A DNA stretch of 64,000 nt. Source: Polytrichum commune. Taxonomy: Eukaryota > Streptophyta > Polytrichopsida > Polytrichales > Polytrichaceae. Location: NCBI GenBank assembly GCA_950295325.1, contig OX485806.1:34162001-34226000 (forward strand), given 5' to 3'. Below are positions 34,060 through 46,640 of the stretch, piece after piece. The position numbers were made by a program, and so were the translations under genes. How positions within the stretch are numbered: the first letter of the stretch is position 1; each line of letters begins with the position of its first letter. Under the pieces are notes generated by a model. That model worked only from the letters and a program-made list of their open reading frames with translations. It searched no databases and was not told the origin of the DNA.

Positions 34060-37000
34060 TTAGCTCAACACTAGGTCTCTTAATCTGCCGTTCTCTGAGT
34101 GCAAATCATTCTTCCCCTGTACACTATCAGAGACTGTCTCAATCCCTCCATTGTCAGAGTGATTTGAACCTCTGCTGTTTGCCACACTTACAGATGCAGA
34201 ACTTTTTGCACCCTTGAAGTAAGTTGAGTAAGGGAACAACTCAGCACATCGTGCGGTCCACCCTGCATTACCATTGAGGTTGACTTCAGATAAATGATGC
34301 AATCTAGATTTCTGAATAATCCACCCACAAAGATGTGCCATCTCATCCTTCCTACAAAGAGATGACAGAAGAGATTCATACTGCACCCTTCATATGTGAC
34401 ATGGCTCGAAAAAATATCTCTAAATCTAGAGAAGTTCACAAGGACAACCAAGTATCACTCCGCTCATGGAAGGTAACCAAAATTGTCCAAACAAGCATGA
34501 CACAAATATGCTTGAAAGCGTGACTGGGTAAGGAATACTAACTTTCTGCAGCCTTTGCATCATTGAACGAAGACTCCAAAAGTTTGTGCACTGCCACACA
34601 GTCTTTGAGTGCCCATTGGCCGACTTGATTCTCACCTGCTGGTGTATCCCTGATTCCAACACCAACATAGAAGCGAACAAAGTATGTAAGGCGCATTTTT
34701 TAGGAGGCATATGAATGATGCCAAGGTTACTACGCGAGAATCCTGTGTTTTTCACAATAGAAAATTTGTTGATACCACTATATGAGGAGAAAAGCACAAG
34801 TAAGTCAATTACCTGATGGCCACCACAGGAGTAGTCTACATGCAAAGCTTTAGCAAACAAAGAGAAAAGAATATTGCTGAGTCACAATAGAATTTCTACC
34901 TTGAGATGGGGCAATCAACAGAATCCTCAATGATTTTCACTGCCTCTGCTTTAGAATTTGGTGAGAGGAGGAGATGTATTTCTGCTGCTGCAGCCCTGTG
35001 CCGCAGAGAATCTGAGACCAGAAGGCAGTTCCTTTGAGAATTAATACCTAGCCAAATAGCTTAATTCACAAACTCAGATGCTTGGGTTCTTTAGAACATT
35101 TCGACATACAATTTCTAGACAAAGACAGGACAAAACTGGAACAGCAGAATGTGGAGCTTGTACAGGTTTTATTATCTACATTTCACAAACATAACTTCAG
35201 AGAAAAGGATAGAGTCATATACAAGAGGCATTCAGAATCTAACCTCTGTGACGTTTCAAAAAGTCTTCATTTGCATCAGTAAGTGTCTTGTCTCCAAGCT
35301 CCCTGGAGTGAGCCAGAAATCAAAATTAGCAAAACAACTACATATTGTAGACGCTTCTGTTTAGCTCTTGAGAGTGACTTGCAAGGTGAAGGAGTGGTCC
35401 ATAGGACAACATGCACATGCAACAAATCAGAAAAAATGTAAGTAGGATAAATCAAGCTCATGGAAACGACTACAGAGTGCAGGTGAAGGTAAGGTATGTA
35501 CAATGAACTACAACAGATTGGCACAGCTCACTTGACTTGAGTTTCAAGAAAGCGGTTTCAAAGAGAATAAACATTATGTGAAAGACTTTGGAGGAGAGAG
35601 AACTTAAAAGCTTACTTAAGCGACGCCCTTTCCACAGAAATCACGTTGTGGACAATCTTCTCTGCATGCGTTTTTGGGGCCGACAGCTTGTCCAACGACT
35701 CAAACAGACGTATCTGAAGATTTTATGATAACATAGTGCCCACAAATTAACTTTAGAAGCTAGAGGTTCCTCATGACAATGTCAGCCCTGATGTAGAACA
35801 ATCCATGAAGGAGCTCAATGAAAGACAGCCAGAGTTGAAAAAGACACCAGAAACAGACAGAAGATTAACCTATCTTTCTCTTAGTTAGGAGATTAACCCA
35901 CTGAGGACTCGGTGTACAATATGCAGCAATCACCAACAGAGAAACTCATGATACACATACATCTTTTGCAACCAGAAAAACGATCCTTACCAGACAACAG
36001 TGCACATCAGGGCTGCTGGGATCCAATGCCAACTGCTTCTTCACAGCCTGAGAAACCAAGCCCACCACTGCAACTTTCAGTCTGGACTACTTACAAACAA
36101 ATCTAAATACTTGTCCAGACTGACAAGCAGATGCTTGAATCCAAAGAGACAGGGAGATGTAATCTGGTTTGAACTTCCAAAACGCTTTGAAGGTACGCTG
36201 GAATACCTGGAGTGCAAGGAGTTTCTTATTTTTCCTCATGTAGACTTCAAACGCAAGTAGGTGGGTTTCAAGTGCATCAGCAGAGTGGTCTTGCAAAAGT
36301 CTCAAGTACTTCAGTGACTCCCCTAAAGGATCTTCAACCTGCAGGGACATAAGAGGACATGGTAGTGTCAGTTTTTGACACTGAGATGATAAGTTCTCAC
36401 TTGGTAGACAGTTCATATGACAATAAACATTCATGCTCATTAAAATATAGTTGCAATAAATGACACCGATCAATGTCTTTGTATGGGGATAGACAGATGT
36501 CCAACTAACCGAGTATCAGGATATAGAATTACAATTTAGATGGGGAAGGGTGGTGATGCAATTGACCAGAGAACGAGTGCCAAACAATGAGTATACTTTT
36601 CAGAAAGGCAACAAATTTGTTTGCTTTCAAAAAAGGAAAAGTAGAATTTATACTTGGCAAGAAAATGGTTTGGCTACATGATATTTTTCCCCAACTCTAG
36701 GAGAAAACTACAACCATTCAACAATGTCATACATCAAACAAAAAACGAATGCAGGAGACAATAATACATACATGCATTAGCTTGTCACCATCTGGATCTG
36801 TATCTACAGGACGTGTTGTATGTGAACCCTTCTTCCCTCCCTTGCTAGGAACTGCTGCAGCAGCTTCCTCCTCTTTTGCTTTATCTTCTGCCTCCTACCA
36901 GAGCTCAACCAACAAAATCTTCAGTACTAGTGATACAAAATCCTCAAATTTCCTGGCAATGAGCACAAACAGATCACTGATCTCTGCTGCTGCTACTCTA

Positions 37001-40000
37001 GGATTATAATGTAAAGAACACATATTTAGAAAAATAGAACTGTGAGCTCTGATTACCTTCTTAGCTTTTGCTTCTGCTTTGCGAAGCTTTTGTCGCATTT
37101 TCTTACGCTCTGCAGATGGTAGACCGGCAACAGCAGCTTCCTCTTCCTCTGCTGCAGCCTTTGGAGGAGAATCATGAAGCCTTATGTAGCATCTGGAATG
37201 AAAATGCAAACAAGCTTTTACAAGGCAAGTAAAACATGGATTTCTAGCATCGACTCTCACAGAGCACATGAATGTCTCTAGACACATGGATCCACCATCC
37301 CTCATGGTTGGTGAACAAAAAGAAGTGCAGTGTCAAAATAGGAGCTTAGAGTTCAGTACAGAGGACAACATCATCATCAATTTTGACGGAACATGACCAA
37401 CTGATACAAATGACTATCATCCCCTTCTATGTGACGTGAACATGTTGGCCCTATATCACAATAACTTCAGCGATATCATGGACGCTTTAAGAAAGTCTCC
37501 GACAAGAGCTGATCAGAGCTACCTGATCGCTGAGCCTGCAGCTTTGGAAAAGAAGCGGTAGGAGTGCAAGTGATCCTGGAATCGGAGCATTCGGATATAT
37601 GCTCGTAAAGTCATTTTGCGTAGGCAATATGTATGGAAGTCAAATTGATCTTCCACCATGTCATTATAGTGCTTCTCAACAGACAAGTACTTCTTCAAAG
37701 CTTTCCCCATCTTTCCTTGTCGAAAATAGCTGTCACCAGATGCCAACTCATACCTACCACAATTGCAACATATACAAGGCAAGTGATATCAGATTCTTCC
37801 ACAGCTGTTGTGCAGACAATGTTGTCAGAAAACACACAGAATGTACTGTACTCTTACCAAGAGAATACAACTGTACTTACCACATACACTGCATGTCAAA
37901 CAGGTTGTTGTGCTGGTCACCATCTTTAGTGAACAGCGCAGCTGTCTTCTCTGCCAGGTCGACCTAAACAACAATAAGGCAATAAGTTCAGGAAAAGGTG
38001 AGATGCGAACCAACAGAATACAGAACTACTTATTAAAACCCCCGAAACAGAACCAAGATGAAACATATAAAGCTATTAACCTAAAAATATGGTGACACAA
38101 GGACACTTTATCTGCATAAAGACATAACCAAAAGAGATGAGTACACATATCTCAACTAAATGCTAATAGGTAATATCCTTCTTACAGACATTAAGGTATG
38201 TACCTGATCCGCTTGCAACATGCGTTTCACAGATTCACTGTTCAAGAAGCGATCGGCAAGATCCATAGTCCGTGCTTCATCAGCTAAAGCTGCTGCTGCC
38301 ACAGCATCTCCACCATGTTTCAAAATTCTTCCCTGAGAAACAAGTGCATTCCAGTCATCCACAGCTTTATTTTACACTTCTCTGATGTATCTAAGGAGAA
38401 TGAAAGTAGCATGCAAAGAAGGTCAGTGCTGATATATAGAAATTGAATCATCGTCTTTATCGATAGTGACAACCCAAGAATATGGAATGTACAGAGCAGG
38501 TATCATGCATGGTGTACCAGAACTAAAGTAAAATTAGAAGTTACATGCACAGGACATAACTATCAGAAAGCAGCCTTCTTGACCTCAACCAGATGATTAC
38601 CAAGCAAGACCAAAATAGTGGCCTCAGGTATGAGTTTAGTACCTTCACTAGGTATAAGTCGATGACAGTTGGGGTATGAGCTATCGCCTGATTGATTTTC
38701 ATAAGAGCCTTTTCATACTGCCGCCTTCGATCATAGTGCTGCATCAAATTTCAAAATACAATAAGGTTCCAGACACTCTTCACAACATAGAAGAATGCAA
38801 TGAGGACTAACATATATACCTGGGCGAGAAGAAACAGAGTCCACATATGTGTTGAAGGAGGTTCGGGATGAGAACTGCAATAAGACAAGTAACAGAAAAA
38901 CTCGTATATAAGTAACACAGAAACAACTTCATATACCAATGAAAATCTCCTTGCACAATTGATCTTACAAATAAATATTAGGAGCCCAACAAAATACATG
39001 TTTGCAAATCACAAAAATTACACAGATATGGCTACCTGTTAGGCAATGTCTTGGAGGCCTCAAGTGAAGCTTCAACTTCAAGAATTACTTCTTCCAGAAT
39101 ATCTGCCTGCAACACCATATTCAAGAAATGCAGGGTGAAAAAGGGGAACCCAACTCAAATACCATCACAGGTTGATACTTAGAATTCAATCCATAAACAG
39201 CTGAGAATTCTGAGGACACTCAAATTTACAAGTATGAGCACATACATTTAGTATAATATAGCGACCTTCCAACTGGCAGCCTTTTAAACTATTTTTAGAC
39301 TAACTTGATAATTTATACACCACATGCCCTTGTCTTTCCATCTGGAACATAAAATACTTAAATGAACCACTCTTACTCAGTATGAAAACAACGAAAAGAA
39401 GCTGTCAATTACCTTCCCTGGGTGATCATATAGAGGCCGTAGATCTGAAAAAAGAGATGGTACACCCTACACAGCCAAAATAACCAGCATCAGAGACGAG
39501 ACTTGCAGCACAGTCCAAGAGATTTATATGGTCTAGCTGTATTTACACGAATTTTAGAATTTTTAGTATTGCAGCTACAGTACTACATAAGTTGCATATA
39601 CACAAAAGTAATAGTGGACAATTATACCTTTGTTAAAAATGGGCGCACATAAAGACTGACTTCTGCTTTGAAAGCATCTCCCTCCAAGAAATCTAAGGGA
39701 ATTCGCTGCAATATTTAACCAACTTGCTCAATTCATACATTCACTATTTCAAAATAAAAGTACAAAGGAGTAGCTTATTGCATCAACCTTATCCCAAGCA
39801 ATTTGCATTTGCAATAGTACATGAGAGACCTCCAAGAGTCAGAAAATCATCAACAAAGAACACAGCTCCAAGTCGGAGTATGAGTAAAACAAGGTAGAGA
39901 AAAAACACATAACAGACAGATATCTTAAGAAACTTGTCAGCACATATACTATTAAGGCCAGGGTGCTAATTACTAAAGCCATGTAACCATGACAGCAAAA

Positions 40001-43000
40001 GTTTTCCCATACATCATGACCCTACCTTAGCTGCAGCAGACCGCGGAAACTTCACTCGAAGCTCGCTGTATAATTTTGTGAGCTTCTCCACCTCCTCAGA
40101 GGTGTATACCTTCGCCCCTGGAGCCAACCCAACACACTTTTGCAGGCCTTCATAGTAACTGCAGCAAATACAGGAAGTTTGATATGTTGTGGTCAATTTC
40201 AGACATCCAAGTGACCCATTAGTTTCAAGGCACCACATATGTTTAACTACCACTCTTCACAATGACAACATGCCATGTGGCCATTGAAAGCTTAGGCATT
40301 CATGGTGAGAATTAATCATGCGTGAAAATGAAAGGCATGTCAAACACCCCACCTCCGTAAGGTATTAGAAACATCTGTTTACTAGGTCCTAACTTGTTCC
40401 GTGGCTCTCAAGTCTTCAATAACCCTCGCTCCCATATAAAAAATGGGTGCCTTTTTGTAAGACTACATTTATTTGGTAAATATAGATGGAAATGTTTATA
40501 TACAATTTTTAATTTCATATCTTTAAGAGAGAGTGTGTGTGTGTGAAAACTAAAATGCAGAGTACACTTGAAAGTAGAGATCATTTGGATAAAAGAATCA
40601 TACTGGTAATTATCAGGGTTCACATCAAGTAGCTTTCGATAGGCCTCCTCAGCATCACTCAGACGATTGACTTGCAAATACAGCGATGCACGGTGTTCTC
40701 GAAGACCCAACTTGTCCACCTGATCCAACAAACCACTACAAACCTTAGGTTGCACAGTTTTACACCACAACATTGGTTTCCACAAAGCAAAGATGCTGGA
40801 CATTTCTCACCCATTCTGGTCTCTTTTCCAAGAACCAGCTGGTGCACAGCATGTCAAAAACAGTTAGTTCGAGTCTTAAATACAACACCGGATCAGTTGC
40901 TTTGGACAACAGGAAAATATGTGAAACAGAATAAGTAAATGCGAAAACATGAGGCTCTGATCCAATCAAACTGTCCCAAGTACGACAATGAAGTATGAAA
41001 TCTGGATTGACTCTACCATATCCAAGAGCCATCAACCACAGCATGAAGAGAGACATACAATTTTTCCTTCTTTTTTTGCAAGCTCCTCCAATGCCTTTTC
41101 TGGTTCTCCAGCCTCTTCCAAAACAGTTGCCTGCACCTCAGATAAAATGTGCATGGTTAATGCCACAGAATAATATGCATCTCTCTTGCACCTCATTGCA
41201 CCTATTCATCCTTTCAACCTTACATAATGTTCCACCAGAGTAGCTAACCCTCCAGGGAAGGAAACAGCTCTGCTTGTTGTATATTTCCAAAGGTGTCACC
41301 TACTCAAAGAAGTTTGCTCAATAGACTCCCTATGGACACCCTAAACTGTTTATGATATTGGGAGTGCAATTTTGTCAAACAAATTCTTGACTTAGGAGCT
41401 AATTGCCAAATATTCTATGAGAAACCCTCCTTACCTTGTATAAAAGCATTTCACTATGCTCATATCGCTCACTTTCAGGAGGAAAGTCTTCTTCCAAAGT
41501 GCCCTCGTATGAATCCAAAATACTGGCAGCCATGTTGGGGCTGACACAAATATGGAAGCCTTAGTCCCACACACTCAGAACAAAAAATGATAGAAGTTTC
41601 CAAATCACAGAAATCCATTAACTTCTAAATAAAGTAGAACCACTTTGGGCAAAAGCTACCAATTCCCACCTCCCACAGAAACTTCCAAATGAGATATATC
41701 ACAAGAAGGCTTACTCATGGTTCATATGGTAAGCAATAGCGAAACCAATCCAGTTGTTACGGTGACTAGGCTTTAGTGTTAGAAGCTGTCTCCTTGTTTC
41801 CACAAACCCAGCCAGCTCCCGCATTTGAGCCTATAAAAGAATGTGCAGATCAGTACATCAGACAATTTGCTCTTTAACATAGACCAATTGGACATACTAG
41901 AGATGAGCTGAACATCAGACCAATAGTGGTCATGCACCACTCAAAAGGTAAAATTTGCATGGCATTAAACTACACATGAAAATGGTAACTACAGAGGACA
42001 ATGATCAGTTGATACAAACTATTGTGGCCGGCACTTTCTCAAAGACCATGGACAATTATCTGTAAGGCTCTACATAGCTCACTGATTACTGCCAATATAC
42101 TGACCTTACTTCAAAGAAGTAAGCCTTACATTAATGAACCCCAAATATGCAACTCTTATCCACAATGTATTAAATCTGAGACCTGAAACCTGCCGTCTAA
42201 CTGACCAAAAGGGGGTGCATACCAATGGTCAACATTTAATAAACTCAATGTGTCCTTCACACCAAGATAAATACAAAATGTAAAGAAAGGGGGAAGACAA
42301 TAATAGAAGGTCTTCAAAATATTCCAAAGAATGAACAAAGAGCACTGTGCCTGAAGCAGAGACAAATCCCGAAGAATCTGGATATTTTCTGGATCAATTC
42401 GAAGTGCATTGCGATAGCATTTGATGGCCTCTCGATAGTCCCGGTCAGACCGGTACAAGAGTCCATAGACATGCCAACATACATGGCTCTTCAGATCATT
42501 CTGCATAACCAGCCGTGAGAGTTAGCTATAATAGTCTTTTGACATGCTTTCATGTTGTTTACCAATAATTTTCACCACTGAACTATTTGAAACCTACTTC
42601 AACTGGTTGTTGACATTGACTAGTTTCAATCTAAAATGTAAGTCATACACTTGTTTTACTCCACATCATCTTCAGAGAAAGAAATATTGACAGTTTCAGA
42701 TTTCACACCTTCAATCCTTTACGGACAAGCTCATAAGCCTCCACCTTCCTGTCCATGCAATTTAGGGTCAACCCCTTCATGGCGAGAGTTTCTGTGCAGG
42801 CCAGGACCTCAACAAGTGAGCTGTTGTGCCAAGTAACTATAACTTTCAAGTCTTACTGAGAATTGATCCCAGATACGTATGAGCTAAGAAATGAAGTGTG
42901 AATTGATGCTATAGTGTGCTGGAGAAGCAAATTCAGAGTGTAATTTCAAGAACAAAGCCAAGGGTGCACTAAGATTATTGAGAGTAACATCAAAATCTCT

Positions 43001-44422
43001 GAAATTCACCTCCATGTTCTGCAAATTTCTTAAGAATCTGATCCGAGGCCTTCAGACCTTTCTTGTATTGTTTTGTCTCATATGATTTCTGTGAACCCCC
43101 AATACAACCCAATCAACATTAGAAAACGTACTGTATCAGTGAAGACAAACTTTTGCGGTGCTAAACAATATGGAAGGGAGATGACAGTGATTTCCAGTTG
43201 ACAAAGAGGTATGCTATATGTTCAGGCAACAGAATATCACCACAAAGTCCCCAATCTAAAACCCTAGGAGACTACTTTGCCATTAATGAATTGCATGTGA
43301 AGGGGTAGTCAGCCAATGCATAGACTGAGAAATGTAGATAGGGTTGGGAGTCGGTAAAGCAAGTAAAAGCAACAAGCTAGCAGAGTTTGTAGATTATTTG
43401 TAAAATAATTCCTATTGCAGAATAAACCTTCTATTCTGACCCTCCATCCAGAAATTCGGACAAAAAGGCCTTCCAGATGGGACTGTACAAAAATGTCAAT
43501 TGTTTGTTAGAGCTAGCAGATTACTCGATGCACCAGTGTTTGCACATCTGTAGGCTTCCCTGTCTACATGGAGACATTAACTTCCTACAATACTTCGCCT
43601 GGTATATGTCTTTGTGGAATCACATGTAAAATCCAAAAAATACGATACAAATTAGAATCCACTTCCACAATCATCACCACCACAAGCCCACTCCATAGAT
43701 GAGGTGGCCTTTAATGACTCCAGCGACACCGGAAACCCCGTACCATCCCATACCAGCAGCCAATAATGGCGACTGTAAATTGCTTGCTAGTTCTAGCAGG
43801 TTACTCAATGCACCAATCTTTGCACGTCTGTAAGCTTCCCTGTCTCCGTCATAAAGGCATTCACTTCCCGCACCACTTCGCACAGTATCTATATTTATGC
43901 AATCACATGAAAAATCGAAAAAAATACCCAAATTCAACACACATGAAAATTCTCTTCCACCATAATTACCACTATACGCCCACTACACAAATGAACTGCC
44001 CCATTATAAGCTCCGGCGACACCCAAAACGCCATACCACCCCATACAATCCCATAATTAGACTTCAAAAAAATTCGCCCTGCACTTTAGCCATCCCTGCC
44101 CCTGACATTCCCCTTGCAAATTCTGCCGAACAGCCATGTGGCCATGATCAAACCTTCCCCTCTACACCAAACAAAACCACAACCAGAGGGCGCAAACAGC
44201 AGCAGAAATGAAATAGAATAAACTCAACGCCCCGTCCCCTTCCTCGTCCTAACCCACCCCAAACCCCCAGACCACTCGCCAGCTAAAATTCCACCAAAAT
44301 CCTCACAATCCAAACCGTATGAATCCAATCCAAGCAGGCTGAGTTTCACAAGTTTGAGAAGGAACACATACCACGATGAGCTTGAAGAGATTGGCCTCCT
44401 TGGGAGGTAACGAGGCACCCAT
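34060..44422 (-). CDS. NAA15, NatA auxiliary subunit (26 exons)
   Basis: NAA15 is the ribosome-anchoring TPR scaffold of NatA; with NAA10 it acetylates N-termini co-translationally. Exons (minus strand): 44422-44372, 43088-43010, 42791-42709, 42500-42351, 41830-41715, 41540-41435, 41130-41059, 40719-40604, 40158-40026, 39705-39628, 39466-39413, 39106-39036, 38874-38820, 38738-38643, 38332-38204, 37963-37881, 37753-37523, 37192-37057, 36894-36772, 36338-36207, 36047-35991, 35713-35616, 35302-35244, 35011-34900, 34649-34543, 34262-34060. They total 2730 nt, 909 residues, close to the roughly 900-residue plant proteins, with all phases consistent. Family landmarks are [94 protein letters not shown] and [12 protein letters not shown] lysine/alanine-rich segment ([18 protein letters not shown]) precedes the C-terminal repeats. 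Intron 4 starts with GC instead of GT. Intron 1 (about 1.3 kb) holds a tandem duplication. Confidence 0.96.
43493..44060. repeat. Tandem duplication (about 282 bp x 2) in NAA15 intron 1
   Basis: GTTAGAGCTAGCAGATTACT near 43503 matches GCTAGTTCTAGCAGGTTACT near 43786, and the following 250 bp match with substitutions (GCTTCCCTGTCT, TCACATG, AAATGAACTGCCCC-like text). On the minus strand the right copy reads open as [20 protein letters not shown], then [20 protein letters not shown], which looks protein-like. The left copy has the same text interrupted by stops. This may be a captured gene fragment; I cannot name its source. Confidence 0.7.
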
Positions 44423-44690
44423 GGCTGCTTAACCCTAAAATTTCCAGCAGAGGCACGGTCAACAAGTGAGCCCGAGCATCTAAGCAGCTACTTCAATGCG
44501 TTTGGCCGAGCATTTGAGGTATTTGGTACGCTAAGTTATTGACTTAGTGGTTTGCCATTGAGAAGCGAAGCCAATCTCGTTTGTGAAGACTTGAATCGGT
44601 GGCTGCCGTGGCCCCTGCCTGCAAGCACGCAGCAGCGGAGCGAGACAACAAGCAAGCGATGCGAGAGTGGGCTGGCCTGCTCCGCTGCTG
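44423..44690. promoter_or_regulatory. 5' flank of NAA15
   Basis: This GC-richer stretch lies directly upstream of the NAA15 ATG (minus strand) and runs into the tandem array that starts near 44690. It probably holds the leader and core promoter. No motif is claimed. Confidence 0.4.
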
Positions 44691-46347
44691 CTTGAGGCCT
44701 CCGGCGAGCCTAGCCTAGGGCTGACGTGGCCCCCTAGCCTAATTTTTTTGGTTCTCACAATCCCTGCTCATTTTCAGGTAAGGTAGACATCTCCATGCAA
44801 ACCTTGTTATTCAAACGCCACACTAATCATACATCTAATTTAGTGTGGGCCACACTATTATTCAACACCATTTATTATGGTGGGTCACATATGTTATGCG
44901 GCATCTTGAACAATGGATGAATGAGAATCATGACGAGTGACATAGACAATAGGTCAAGTGTGTGCTCCGTTGCTCCTTGATGCCTCGTGCAAGCCTAATT
45001 TAGGTTTGTGTGGCGCCCCTACCCTAAAAAAATTCCCAATTCTTACTCATTTTAAGGTAATATAGACTCTATGCATGCCATTAATCACACACCACACTAT
45101 GTGTTCGATTTAGTGTGGGCCGCATTATTCAACACCTTTTATTATCGTGGGTTACACGTGTTATGAGGCATCTTGAAGGTAGATGAATGTGGGTCGGTGA
45201 ATTATGACAAGTGACATAGACAATAGGTCAAGTGTTTGCTTTGTTGCACCTTCATGCCTCAAGCGAGCCTAATTTAGGTTTGTGTGGCACCTTAGGCCTA
45301 ACTTCGTTTCTTTTTTCCCAATCCATGCATGTTTTAAGATGATATAGGCTCCATGCATACTTTTTTTCAAACATCAAAGTATATATTTGATTTAGCGTGG
45401 GCCCCATTATTCAACATCAAAGTGATTCAATAAGGTCCACATTATTCAAAACCTTTTTCATACTTATATATTGTTACCATGGTTCACATGTGTTTAGGCA
45501 CCTTGAACGTAAATGAATGTGGGTCGATGAATCATGACAAGTGACATAGACAATCGGTCAAGTGTCTACTTCATTAAGGTAAACACTTGAATGTGGGATC
45601 AACCTGGTTAAGGTCTTTGGTGAGCTTAGCCTATGCCCCCCCCCCCCCAACCTAATGTTCTTTTTTCCCTGCTCTATGCACATTATAATGCAAGGTGGAC
45701 TCCATGCATACCTCATTCAAACACCATTCTAGAACTTACATGAATTTTAGTTTGGGGCCATATTGTTCAACATTGAAGTAAGGTAGTATTGCGTACAAGC
45801 ATACTTGTCATTCATCCAACATTAAACAAATATTGAAATAATATGTGGGGTAGAGGTTACTTCACTTTAGTTGATTTGACACATGATTTAGTTTCAAAGA
45901 CTCCAAATTAGTCTAATCCAAGTCACTTGAAATAAACCGGCCACAAACCTATAGGGGGGCAAGCTTCTATGTTGGATGGATGAATCTTGTGAAGTATGCT
46001 TGTATGAATAAATACACATGCCATCATGCAATATTCTACTTGTTATTTAGCCATTTGAACCACGTGAGACTGAGCTTTGTGGCAAGTTACATGCTCCTTA
46101 GACCTTTACTAGTCCTCGCTACTTAACCTAGTCTCAAGGTTTACTTAGGATAAGCAACAATTGTTGTTCAACGTATGAAAGAAAACTCTCATGGTGTCTC
46201 CTTTACTTGTTATAGCATTAGGTAAGTCCCCTTCAATGTAGATGTATAAATGCATATCTACAGTGGACGTTTGTCAAGCAACTTTTACCAAACCTCAAAG
46301 TAATTTTTTTGTTAGGGTTATTTTTTCAACGTATGCTTAGATTCATT

Positions 46348-46391
<44 letters not shown>

Positions 46392-46640
46392 TTGATCATA
46401 ACCATAAGCTCATATGCGAACTTGAGTTGGGTTTACCAAGCATGGTAAGTGAATCATGACAAATGACACATACATAGGGTAAAGTGTATGCTATGTTGTT
46501 GCTTGAGGCCTTTGGCGAGCGTAACCTAGGGTCCCCCCCCCCCCTTCCTAATTTTTTTTCCCCCCCCAAGCCCAGGTCATTCCAAGGTAAGGCATGCTCC
46601 ATGCATGCCTTAATCAAACACCACACTATATATTTATTTT
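44690..46640. repeat. Tandem/interspersed repeat array upstream of NAA15 (about five units)
   Basis: Each unit contains, in order, GACAAGTGACATAGACAATA (near 44935, 45210 and 45537, diverged near 46457), then GTCAAGTGT, then GCCT...GAGCCTAAT and TAATTTAGG-type text. A CCATGCAT block follows (near 44790, 45073, 45350, 45692 and 46592). Spacing is 270-350 bp for the first four, and the fifth lies about 0.9 kb further out. C runs (45636-45648 and 46533-46544) and a (GA)n run (46352-46389) are inside. Confidence 0.7.

Noticed and set aside
43674-43940. Naming the intron 1 fragment as a peroxin or other family
   Set aside because: A loose resemblance was considered, but no diagnostic motif is present, so no name is given.
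46352-46389. (GA)n tract as a GAGA regulatory element
   Set aside because: It is an isolated microsatellite far from a gene start (about 2 kb from NAA15) inside a repeat array.
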